A stretch of DNA of 18,835 nucleotides from Bacteroidales bacterium (GTDB lineage Bacteria > Bacteroidota > Bacteroidia > Bacteroidales > Bacteroidaceae): contig SFPF01000027.1 in assembly GCA_004552155.1 (NCBI GenBank), positions 1 through 18,835 on the forward strand, written 5' to 3'. The position numbers and the translations under genes are program-made. The notes beneath the pieces were generated by a model, which was not told the origin of the DNA, did no database searches, and saw only the letters and a list, made by a program, of their open reading frames with translations. This document shows positions 6,898-14,215 of the stretch, piece after piece (positions within the stretch are counted from its first letter, which is position 1; each line of letters opens with the position of its first letter).

Positions 6898-8121
6898 TTA
6901 GTTTCGTCCCACTCTTTCGCAGATTTTCACCACCACCATCGAGGCTTTCTCCAGCGAGGGAATGGGCAGGAACTCGTGCGGGCCGTGGAAGTTCAGGCCG
7001 CCGGCGAAGATGTTGGGGCAAGGCAGACCCTTGAAACTGAGCTGTGCGCCGTCGGTGCCGCCGCGAATGGCGCGCACGCGCGGCTGAATGCCGCAGTCCT
7101 TCATGGCATCGAGGGCGGTGTCGATGATGTGCATCACCGGCTCTACCTTCTCGCGCATATTATAATATTGGTCGGCAAGGGTTACCTTCACCGTGCCTGC
7201 GCCGTACTTCTTGTTGAGTAGTTCGCCCACGGCGGCAGCATACTCCTTGCGCTCCTCGAAGCGGGCGCGGTCGTGGTCGCGTATGATATAGGTGAGCGAG
7301 GCTTTCTCCACGTTGCCGCTCATGCCGAGCAGATGGTAGAAACCCTCATACTCGGCCGTGCGCTCGGGCGTTTCGGCGGCGGGCATCAGGGAAGCGTACT
7401 CCGTGGCCACGCGGGCGGCGTTGACCATCTTGTTCTTGGCATAGCCTGGGTGGACGCTCACGCCCGTCACCTCTACCTTGGCAGAGGCGGCGTTGAAATT
7501 CTCGAACTCCAGTTCGCCAAGTTCGCCGCCGTCCATGGTGTAGGCAAAGTCGCAACCGAATTTCTCCACATTGAAGCGGTGCGCGCCGAGTCCGATTTCC
7601 TCGTCGGGATTGAAGCCCACGCGGATACGGCCGTGCTTGATTTCGGGATGCGCGATGAGGTACGCCATGGCCTGCACGATTTCGGCGATGCCCGCCTTGT
7701 CGTCTGCGCCGAGCAGCGTATGGCCGTCGGTCACGATGATGTCCTCGCCCACGTGGTCGAGCAGTTCGGGAAACTTCTTAGGCGAGGTCACGATGCCTGC
7801 CGCTTCGTCGAGCACGATGTCGCCACCATCGTAGTCCTTGACAATACGCGGTTTAACGTCCTTGCCCGAGCAGTCGGGACTGGTATCCATATGGGCGATG
7901 AAGCCCACGGTGGGCAACGGCTTGTCGGTGTTGGCAGGGAGCGTGGCATAGACGTATGCGTGCTCGTCAATCTCCACTTCCGTAAGCCCGATACCTTCCA
8001 GTTCCTCTTTCAGGAAGCGTGCCAAGGCCCATTGCTTCTCCGTGCTCGGAGTGGTTTCGGCATCTTCGGCCGACTGGGTGTCGAAACTTACGTACTTCAA
8101 AAATCTTTCTACGATGGTCAT
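6898..8121 (-). CDS. pepT: Peptidase T (tripeptide aminopeptidase)
   Basis: This cytoplasmic M20B metallopeptidase removes the N-terminal residue from tripeptides. The 407-residue length is normal. Two-zinc-site residues are visible: H77 and D79 in AHMDTS, D140 in LLGADDK, catalytic E174 and metal-ligand E175 in NPDEEIG, D197 in YTMDGGE, and the last His in NFHGPHEFLP near the C-terminus. The dimerisation domain lies between about 207 and 320. It follows ndk on the same strand after 51 bases that hold an octamer repeat and no terminator, and precedes the antiporter gene by nine bases. Confidence 0.97.
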   Translation of the reverse strand: MTIVERFLKYVSFDTQSAEDAETTPSTEKQWALARFLKEELEGIGLTEVEIDEHAYVYATLPANTDKPLPTVGFIAHMDTSPDCSGKDVKPRIVKDYDGGDIVLDEAAGIVTSPKKFPELLDHVGEDIIVTDGHTLLGADDKAGIAEIVQAMAYLIAHPEIKHGRIRVGFNPDEEIGLGAHRFNVEKFGCDFAYTMDGGELGELEFENFNAASAKVEVTGVSVHPGYAKNKMVNAARVATEYASLMPAAETPERTAEYEGFYHLLGMSGNVEKASLTYIIRDHDRARFEERKEYAAAVGELLNKKYGAGTVKVTLADQYYNMREKVEPVMHIIDTALDAMKDCGIQPRVRAIRGGTDGAQLSFKGLPCPNIFAGGLNFHGPHEFLPIPSLEKASMVVVKICERVGRN

Positions 8122-8130
8122 AATTCAGTA

Positions 8131-8171
8131 AGTAAACGAGTTATTTTAGTAAACAAGTAAACGAGCAAATA
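8131..8171. repeat. Octamer tandem repeat (AGTAAACR), ndk-pepT gap
   Basis: Units start at 8131, 8139 (degenerate, one base longer), 8148, 8156 and 8164. The same repeat occurs in inverse orientation at 8852-8899. It fills most of the 51-bp gap between ndk and pepT. Confidence 0.75.
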
Positions 8172-8172
8172 T

Positions 8173-8640
8173 CTAAAATTCGTCGTTAGCGTACAGGTAG
8201 TCGAAGGTGCATTGCTTCCACTCGAAGATTTCTTCGGGCTTGAAGAAGCGCGCCAGTTCCACTTTTGCTGTCTCGGGCGAGTCGGAGGCGTGCACAATGT
8301 TTTCTTGGAAGCTCACGCAATAGCTGCCGCGGATAGTGCCGGGAGCGGCATTGCGACCGTTGGTGGGGCCTGCGAGCGTGCGTACGGTGGCGATAGCGTC
8401 CACGCCTTCGAGACAGAGCGCCACAACGGGAGCGGTCATCATAGAGTCCTTCACGCGCTGGAAGAACGGTTTTTCGGCGAGGTGGGCGTAGTGCTCGGAG
8501 AGCAGCGCGTCCGTGAGTTGCATCATCTTCATACCGCAGATGCGGAAGCCTTTTTTCTCAAAGATGCTGATGATTTCGCCGGCCAGTGCGCGTTGCATCG
8601 TGCAAGGCTTAAGCAACACGAGGGTTTTTTCAAGTGCCAT
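8173..8640 (-). CDS. ndk: Nucleoside diphosphate kinase
   Basis: Ndk balances NTP and dNTP pools by transferring the gamma-phosphate through a phosphohistidine. The 155 residues include the N-terminal TLVLLKP with K11, the nucleotide-binding GPTNGRNAAPGTIRG region (about 91-105) and the active-site NIVHASDS with H117. Length and motifs are complete. The product suits the nrdJ function nearby (dNDP to dNTP), though the two genes are not linked in one transcript. A good Bacteroidetes-type promoter lies at 8681-8711. Confidence 0.97.
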   Translation of the reverse strand: MALEKTLVLLKPCTMQRALAGEIISIFEKKGFRICGMKMMQLTDALLSEHYAHLAEKPFFQRVKDSMMTAPVVALCLEGVDAIATVRTLAGPTNGRNAAPGTIRGSYCVSFQENIVHASDSPETAKVELARFFKPEEIFEWKQCTFDYLYANDEF

Positions 8641-8680
8641 AGTTTTTTAGATTTAGATTAAGGTTATAAGTATCTTATGG

Positions 8681-8711
8681 CAAAGTTATGTATTTTCTTA
8701 TAGGCAAACAA
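8681..8711 (-). promoter_or_regulatory. Predicted ndk promoter, Bacteroidetes type
   Basis: On the minus strand TTG (8709-8711), 20 bases, then TAACTTTG (8681-8688) fits the Bacteroidetes sigma-ABfr pattern of -33 TTTG and -7 TAnnTTTG. Transcription would start near 8675, giving a leader of roughly 35 bases before the ndk ATG. A second TTTG at 8705-8708 is too close to serve as the -33 box. Confidence 0.6.
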
Positions 8712-8819
8712 GGTTATTTGCCTCTCAAAAGCGATTTGGAAAAGAAAAAAGCGAGAAAAAAGTGCTCAGCCGTCATCAAAAACCGCCTTTTCATAGAAAA
8801 TAGTTTGTCCCTTGGAAAC

Positions 8820-8845
8820 AAATTGCGAATTTTGCACCGCAATTT
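8820..8845. other. 8-bp inverted repeat upstream of the octamer array
   Basis: AAATTGCG (8820-8827) and CGCAATTT (8838-8845) pair perfectly around a 10-nt loop. No T-tract follows directly. The rest of 8641-8932 holds the ndk promoter and the octamer array but no credible gene. Confidence 0.4.
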
Positions 8846-8851
8846 TGAGCA

Positions 8852-8899
8852 TTTACTTGTTTACTCGTTTACTTGTCTACTCGTTTACTTGTCTACTAC
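8852..8899. repeat. Octamer tandem repeat (TTTACTYG), six units
   Basis: Six contiguous 8-bp units: TTTACTTG, TTTACTCG, TTTACTTG, TCTACTCG, TTTACTTG, TCTACTAC. It is the reverse complement of the array at 8131-8171. It ends 33 bases before the ATG at 8933 of the disrupted DUF4923 gene, so copy-number change could alter that gene's promoter region. Confidence 0.85.
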
Positions 8900-8932
8900 A
8901 ACATTAACCAACCAAATAAATTTTTACGCTTT

Positions 8933-8961
8933 ATGAAAAAAATCATTCTCTCCCTTTCCGT
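8933..8961 (+). other. Remnant of signal-peptide start for the DUF4923 gene
   Basis: ATG at 8933 encodes MKKIILSLSV, a typical signal-peptide n-region and the start of its core. It then runs into the wrong frame for the downstream domain. The domain frame is open from 8920 and reads TATNGTTQATTSAF before 9010. The offset means 3n+1 bases are missing between about 8945 and 8970, which fits loss of most of the hydrophobic core and the cleavage site. Confidence 0.6.
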
Positions 8962-9009
8962 ACCGCAACCAACGGCACGACGCAGGCCACAACATCTGCC
9001 TTTAGCGGC

Positions 9010-9513
9010 GTGCTGGGCAGCCTGCTGGGCGATTTGCTCGGCACGAACACCGTGTCGCAGGCTAACATTCAGGGCACGTGGAACTACGTTGGTCCCGACT
9101 GCGTCTTCGAGTCTGAAAACTTCCTTGCCAAGGCAGGCGGCGAAGTGGTGGCGCAAAAGGTAGAAAGCCAAATCAGCGGTGCACTCTCTAAAATCGGTGT
9201 AACGGCTGGCAAGTGCTCCTTCACCTTTAACGCCGACAACACATACACCGCCAACATCGGCGGCCGCGCTATCTCGGGCCAGTACACGCTCGACACCGCC
9301 AACAGCACCATGACTATGACCTACCTCGCCGGTCTCGGCAAGCTCACGCCCAAGGTGTCCCTCAACGCCGGCAAACTCAGCCTGCTCTTCGAGAGCGACA
9401 AGCTCCTGAGCCTCGCCAACACGCTTACCTCGCTCAAAGGCGGAAACAACGCCCTTAGCAGCATCGTATCGTCGTACCAAGGCATGTATATCGGCCTGCA
9501 AATGACGAAATAA
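9010..9513 (+). CDS. DUF4923-family protein with disrupted N-terminus
   Basis: The 167-residue frame matches the lipocalin-like DUF4923 proteins of Bacteroidales, which are normally exported and of unknown function. Recognisable parts are IQGTWNYVGPDCVFESENFL (about 20-39), the amphipathic VAQKVESQISGALSKIGV, CSFTFNADNTYTANIGG, SGQYTLDTANSTMTMTY, and the ending SSYQGMYIGLQMTK. GTG at 9010 is the only usual start codon in frame, but the domain coding clearly continues upstream. The native start is almost certainly the ATG at 8933, now out of frame. As written, the protein would have no signal peptide and probably stay in the cytoplasm, so the gene is either broken or affected by a sequence error. 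Confidence 0.75.
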   Translation: MLGSLLGDLLGTNTVSQANIQGTWNYVGPDCVFESENFLAKAGGEVVAQKVESQISGALSKIGVTAGKCSFTFNADNTYTANIGGRAISGQYTLDTANSTMTMTYLAGLGKLTPKVSLNAGKLSLLFESDKLLSLANTLTSLKGGNNALSSIVSSYQGMYIGLQMTK

Positions 9514-9587
9514 AATCTGTTGTGATACCGCATACCCTGTGCTTTGCTAACGGGCTGCACAGAGTAGTGCATTTATATAAAAACTTA

Positions 9588-9623
9588 AAAACAGCCTCGA
9601 CACGCTTGTGCCGGGGCTGTTTT
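9588..9623. terminator. Bidirectional terminator between DUF4923 and GH20 genes
   Basis: Arms 9588-9603 (starting AAAACAGCC) and 9608-9623 (ending GGCTGTTTT) pair over 16 bp with two imperfect positions around a 4-nt loop, GCTT. An A-run on one side and a T-run on the other suit use by both converging genes. Confidence 0.8.
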
Positions 9624-9653
9624 CTGTAAAGAGCAAATTTATTTGTAAATAAA

Positions 9654-12600
9654 TTAGAATGCTATTTTTCGTCCGCCAACGATATAGATTCCTTTGCCCG
9701 TGGGGCGGGCTACGCGGCGGCCGCTCAAATCGTAGTAAATGTTTGCCTTGGCAGCGGGCGTGTCGTGGTTGTCTGTGTTCACTGAGCGAATGCCAGTGGT
9801 GACATTCGTCTCTATGAAGTTCCAGATAGAAGCGCCGTAGTCCTTCGGTTTCATGATGAGCGAGGCGAAGGCGGAGGGATTGGTGTACCAACTGTATACA
9901 CCCGTGGTTTCAACAATGGCGATGCCCGTTGCGCCTTGGTCGGTGGTGAGTTGGGTGAGCGTCCATGCATTGCGTGCCGTGGAGGCTTGCCCGTTGCCGT
10001 AGAGGACAGAACCATCGGCTGCGGAGGTGATGTAGGCATATCCCCCAGTGGCTTTGTTGACGAGGCAGGCAGTGCCATCGGCCTGCTTCTCAATGCGCCA
10101 AAGCTGCGCATCGCTGGTTTCGGCAAGCGATGCCGGTTCAACTTTGCCCGAAGAAGCGTTCGCCGCAGCATACTTTTCGGTGAAGTAGGCGTTTTGTATG
10201 CGATAATAAATGCCCTCGGAAATCGTGTCGAGGAAAGAGGCGCGCGGCATGGCGAGGAACTGGTTGTAGAGGTCGAGGAACGACTGGTAGCAAGCCTCGT
10301 CCACCGTGCCTTTCAGTGCCTCGCGGGCTGGGAGAATAATATTTTCAGAAAGGAAATCGAGCGCGGCCTGCGAAGGTTCGCCGGCTTTCTCAGGATTTGC
10401 AGTGAGGAGCGTGAGTTCGCACTTATGGCAAAGTCCTTCGAGCCATTCCTTGAAATCTGTCACCTCTTCGATACGCCACGTGCCGGGATAGCAGAGAGCG
10501 GGTTCATTGTAGGAGTAGACCAGTCCCGTGGCGTTGGCATGCAGGCGCTTGACGCTGCCTGTGGCAAGGGCAGAGTAGCCGGCGGTTGCCGAGATGGTGA
10601 CGCTGCCAGGGATGTAGCTGTACGTGCCAGAGGCAATGGAGGCGCGGTCGATACGTACGGCTGTGCCCACGCCGTCGGTAAGTTTCACAGCAGCGTTGTA
10701 AGTGGGCATTGAAATCTTATTGCCGTTCAACTTAGAGGAAAGGAAAAAACCGTTGGTGCCGTTGGGCGTGAACTGCCACAGTTCTTCCGGCTCGGTCTGC
10801 GGCGTGTAGTGGAAACGCACGCCGTCGGCGGCAACGTACATGGTGGAACCGATGTATTGCTTCTTATAATAGGAAGACTGTGAGACAATACGATAGGTCT
10901 TTCCCTCGACGGGCTGCGTGATGTTGCCAGCCTTATAGTCCGCTATGGCCGTTTGCAGGGCTAATGTCTGCGCTTCGCTGGGATTTGCCTTCGCACTTTC
11001 ATAGGCATTTGCCAAAACATCATATAGTTCGGCAGAGGAGAAACCCACGCCGCCTCGAATGCTTTGTTTCAAAATGCTTTCTGCCTCTTGCAGTGTGCGC
11101 TCGGTATCGGTTAGTTCTGCCGGTTCGAAGTAATGCTTGGCATAGGTATAGCCAAGGGCTTCGAAGATGTCATCGTGCGACTGCATGCGGCGGAGGAAGC
11201 CCGTCCAGTCCTTCTTGCCGTTTTCAAGCCAGGCGATTTCAGAGAGCGCAAGCATACGGGGCAGGAGCTGGTATTCAAGTTCGATGCTGTCATTAGTGGT
11301 TTCGGTCCACAGGTTGCCCTGCACACCAAGGCAGTAGTCCTCGTGTCCGCCAAGAGAGGCGAGGGGGTTGAAGTTGTAGACGGTGGGCAAATTTACCACA
11401 CGGTCTTCGCTCCAACCGCCGAAGTAAGGTTCGTCGACTACTGTATTATTCTTATCAATCTGCATCATATCGAAATAAAGCGACTGGTAAGGCACGACGA
11501 TACTCTTCATTCCGTGGTCAGCGGCTGTGGCACTCTTGTCGATACTGTTCCATGCCATAATCACGGGCTTCGTCTCGTTGGCATCGTTCCAATGGCTCAA
11601 CAGTTCGTCCCATACGATCAAGTCTTTGCCATGCTTTTCTTTCAGATAGATGCCAAGCTGTTCCACGAGCCACGATTGCAGCTGCTCCACGCCCGTAAGC
11701 CCTTCGTCGCTCACGCGCTTGAGGCATTCCGCATTCGTGGTCCATTGCTCCGTGGGGCATTCGTCGCCGCCGATATGGATATACGGATAAGGGAAGATGC
11801 CGGCGATATTGTCCAGCACGCATTTCAGGAAGTCAATCACCTTGTCGCTACCCACATTGAGCACATCGTGAGAGATGCCGCCGAGGATGCGTACGGAGTA
11901 TGTTTTGGTAGAATCGCAACTGAGGGAAGGATAGGCCGTGATGGCAGCTACCATGTGCCCCGGCATATCGATTTCAGGAATAATCTCTATGTGGCGCGCC
12001 TTGGCGTAAGCCACAACCTCGCGCAACTGCTCCTGCGAGTACCACATGCCGCGGCCATATTCCGTGTCATCGTAGAACACAGTGCCGTCGCCGGGATTGG
12101 AGAAAGAAGAGGAGCGTATGCTGCCCACTTCCGTAAGCAAGGGATATTCGGGAATCTCCACGCGCCAGCCTTGGTCGTCGGTGAGATGCCAGTGCAGGCG
12201 GTTGAGTTTGTATAGCGACATGATGTCGAGCACGCGTTTCACTTCCTCAACCGAGAAGAAGTGGCGGGCGCAGTCGAGCATGAAACCGCGATGCCCCAAC
12301 AGCGGCGCGTCTTGAATGCTGATGAAGGGCAACGTCCATTCCACACCGGCATTGTCGGCAGCCTGCTTGAAAAAGGCACGCGGCAAGAGTTGTCGCAATG
12401 TGTTCAATCCATAGAAGAAACCCGCAGACGAGGCGGCGCGGAGGGTGACACCTGCATCGGTAACTTCGAGCGCATAACCTTCTGCCGACAGCGAGGCATC
12501 GGCTATGAGGCAGATATTCGAAGATGGCGTTTGCGCCGTGCTCTGCGTGACATTCAGCGTAATCTCGGCATGTGCCTTCGCCTCGTCATTGGGATAAGTA

Positions 12601-13202
12601 ATCGCCGTAAGCGTGCGCACATCGAAAGTGCCGTCCTTCGTCACCTGCATAGAAGCGGGCATGGGTATCAGGGCGTATTTGCCAGCACTCTCGTATTCCG
12701 TTTTAGAAACAAAACGAATGGCGTTGTTCTGGTCGCCCACGTTCCAAAGGCCCGCGCCTCGGTTGTCGGAAGGTCCGCCCCAAAGATTGATGGCGAGCGA
12801 AGTGTTGCCGGCGGGCACTACCTCAAAACCATCGGAATATCCCGAAGCAGAGCAGGGAACGATTTTGAACAGAGTCTTACCCGTGGGCGCAGCGGCAGCC
12901 ATCAGTTTGTTTTCCTTAGCCCCGGCCGTGGTATAGAGTTTCAGACCGCTCTTGCTGGTAAACTCATAGCCGGAAGTGGCATCACCCGTCAGTTTGAACC
13001 ACTCGCTGTCAACGCCCGTGGGCTGATTGACCGTGATTTCACTGCCGGCGGCAGAGGCGTTAATCACTTTGCCGCCGTTCATAAACTGAATAAAATACCA
13101 CACCTCGTTTTCACCAGTGCTGACCGTAGGTAAAGTGCCTGCCGTTGCATAGAGCAACGCGGCAGAAAAAGCCACGAATAAAGATGCTAATTGTTTTCTC
13201 AT
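9654..13202 (-). CDS. Secreted GH20 beta-N-acetylhexosaminidase, multidomain
   Basis: It is predicted to release terminal GlcNAc or GalNAc from glycans outside the cytoplasm. I start it at CAT 13200-13202, giving MRKQLASLFVAFSAALLYATAG, a clear signal peptide; a start nine codons earlier (13229) would spoil it. In the resulting 1182 residues, about 30-165 form a beta-trefoil-like module, about 175-295 the GH20b domain, and about 300-690 the catalytic barrel with HRGFMLDCARHF, LHWHLTDDQGWR, IPEIDMPGH and the catalytic pair D480-E481 in HIGGDECP. LGVQGNLWTE carries the substrate-site Trp. A helical spacer and two more trefoil-like modules follow. The end reads YYDLSGRRVARPTGKGIYIV, which resembles a type IX secretion sorting tail. 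At nearly 1200 residues it is long for GH20, and the extra modules probably bind carbohydrate. No SusC/SusD pair is nearby. The Rpn gene ends 29 bases upstream. Confidence 0.93.
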   Translation of the reverse strand: MRKQLASLFVAFSAALLYATAGTLPTVSTGENEVWYFIQFMNGGKVINASAAGSEITVNQPTGVDSEWFKLTGDATSGYEFTSKSGLKLYTTAGAKENKLMAAAAPTGKTLFKIVPCSASGYSDGFEVVPAGNTSLAINLWGGPSDNRGAGLWNVGDQNNAIRFVSKTEYESAGKYALIPMPASMQVTKDGTFDVRTLTAITYPNDEAKAHAEITLNVTQSTAQTPSSNICLIADASLSAEGYALEVTDAGVTLRAASSAGFFYGLNTLRQLLPRAFFKQAADNAGVEWTLPFISIQDAPLLGHRGFMLDCARHFFSVEEVKRVLDIMSLYKLNRLHWHLTDDQGWRVEIPEYPLLTEVGSIRSSSFSNPGDGTVFYDDTEYGRGMWYSQEQLREVVAYAKARHIEIIPEIDMPGHMVAAITAYPSLSCDSTKTYSVRILGGISHDVLNVGSDKVIDFLKCVLDNIAGIFPYPYIHIGGDECPTEQWTTNAECLKRVSDEGLTGVEQLQSWLVEQLGIYLKEKHGKDLIVWDELLSHWNDANETKPVIMAWNSIDKSATAADHGMKSIVVPYQSLYFDMMQIDKNNTVVDEPYFGGWSEDRVVNLPTVYNFNPLASLGGHEDYCLGVQGNLWTETTNDSIELEYQLLPRMLALSEIAWLENGKKDWTGFLRRMQSHDDIFEALGYTYAKHYFEPAELTDTERTLQEAESILKQSIRGGVGFSSAELYDVLANAYESAKANPSEAQTLALQTAIADYKAGNITQPVEGKTYRIVSQSSYYKKQYIGSTMYVAADGVRFHYTPQTEPEELWQFTPNGTNGFFLSSKLNGNKISMPTYNAAVKLTDGVGTAVRIDRASIASGTYSYIPGSVTISATAGYSALATGSVKRLHANATGLVYSYNEPALCYPGTWRIEEVTDFKEWLEGLCHKCELTLLTANPEKAGEPSQAALDFLSENIILPAREALKGTVDEACYQSFLDLYNQFLAMPRASFLDTISEGIYYRIQNAYFTEKYAAANASSGKVEPASLAETSDAQLWRIEKQADGTACLVNKATGGYAYITSAADGSVLYGNGQASTARNAWTLTQLTTDQGATGIAIVETTGVYSWYTNPSAFASLIMKPKDYGASIWNFIETNVTTGIRSVNTDNHDTPAAKANIYYDLSGRRVARPTGKGIYIVGGRKIAF

Positions 13203-13231
13203 TGGTATATTAATTTTTGGTTGATACATTA

Positions 13232-14209
13232 TTACTTGCGCAACAAATCTTCGATGTCTTGTTCAGAAAGACCAGTGGCGCGTTGAATGTCGGCAACAGG
13301 CAAACCCATTGCATGTAAATTCTTGACAAATGATTTTTGGGCTTCAGCAATACCTTCTGCACGTCCTTCTGCACGTCCTTCTGCACGTCCTTCTTTGAGC
13401 CCTTCAACACGTCCTTCTTTGAGCCCTTCAACCCGTCCTTCTGCACGTCCTTCTGCACGCCCCTCTTCTATGCCTTCCATCTTAGCAGTATCCAGCACAT
13501 CGTTTTGCACCATAATATCGTCCATGTGCGAGTCGTAGGCACGGCGGTCTTTGTCGTCCATAGTCATATAGAGCAGGCGTTCGCGTGCCTCGCGCAGGCC
13601 AGGCGTTGTGGTGTTGTCCTTAATGCGGTTGTTCTTGAGATAGTCGAGCCATTCTTCAAGCGGAGTCTTGGCTATGTCGTTGAACTCGTTGACGCGTATG
13701 ATGTAATATTCGGGAAAAACATTCTCGGGCGCACAAAGCGTAATTTCGTTCCGCTCTCTTGTGTTGACTTTCAACTGGTCGCCGGTATGCACGCCTGTGA
13801 AGACCGTGCGCCCATGATAGAGATAGTCCTTGCCCTGGCCGAGGTCGAAGTACAGGATATTGATAGAATAGACTTTCTTTACATTGTCGTATTTGTCGCC
13901 TATCTGGATATGCTCCGTGATGGCTTTCGACACGCCGTAGAGCATGCGTTGCAGGTAATACAGTTGGCGTGTGAGTTGCACCTCCACGATGATAATCTCG
14001 CCTTTGCTGTTGATGGCCTTGATGTCTACGCGGTTGAACTTGTCAGATGCGCTTTCCTGGTTGCCTTCGCTTTCCAAGATTTCGGATATCGTGATTTTCT
14101 CGCCGAGCAACACGGTTATCAACCCTTCAAGCACGGCGAAGTTCGCCTTGTCGCGCAGCATACGCTTCACGGCCCAGTCAAAACGGATGTATTTATTGTT
14201 TACCTCCAT
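13232..14209 (-). CDS. Rpn-family recombination-promoting nuclease / PD-(D/E)XK_2 protein
   Basis: The 325 residues match the family annotated as Rpn nuclease or PD-(D/E)XK transposase. The start NKYIRFDWAVKRML is typical, and the nuclease core has D62 in RVDIKA followed by E76 and Q78 in IIIVEVQL (the ExQ form of the motif). A charged region with an EGRA-type four-residue repeat covers about 245-290. The C-terminus (AMGLPVADIQRATGLSEQDI) looks like a helix-turn-helix. Family members cut DNA and promote RecA-independent recombination, but the cellular role is unclear. It starts six bases after the M6 protease stop, in the same direction, and ends just before the GH20 gene. Confidence 0.88.
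   Translation of the reverse strand: MEVNNKYIRFDWAVKRMLRDKANFAVLEGLITVLLGEKITISEILESEGNQESASDKFNRVDIKAINSKGEIIIVEVQLTRQLYYLQRMLYGVSKAITEHIQIGDKYDNVKKVYSINILYFDLGQGKDYLYHGRTVFTGVHTGDQLKVNTRERNEITLCAPENVFPEYYIIRVNEFNDIAKTPLEEWLDYLKNNRIKDNTTTPGLREARERLLYMTMDDKDRRAYDSHMDDIMVQNDVLDTAKMEGIEEGRAEGRAEGRVEGLKEGRVEGLKEGRAEGRAEGRAEGIAEAQKSFVKNLHAMGLPVADIQRATGLSEQDIEDLLRK
13346..13477 (-). repeat. In-frame 12-bp repeat coding (EGxx)n
   Basis: Eleven four-residue units run in a row: EGIE, EGRA, EGRA, EGRV, EGLK, EGRV, EGLK, EGRA, EGRA, EGRA, EGIA. At DNA level 12-bp units are nearly identical and two 24-bp units (EGRVEGLK) repeat back to back. Because the unit is a multiple of three, slippage would change length without breaking the frame. 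Confidence 0.9.
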
Positions 14210-14215
14210 TGCTGC

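Noticed and set aside
8688..8936. 82-codon plus-strand frame between ndk and the DUF4923 gene
   Set aside because: Its C-terminal half is a translation of the octamer repeat (LLVYSFTCLLVYLS), and it covers the ndk promoter.
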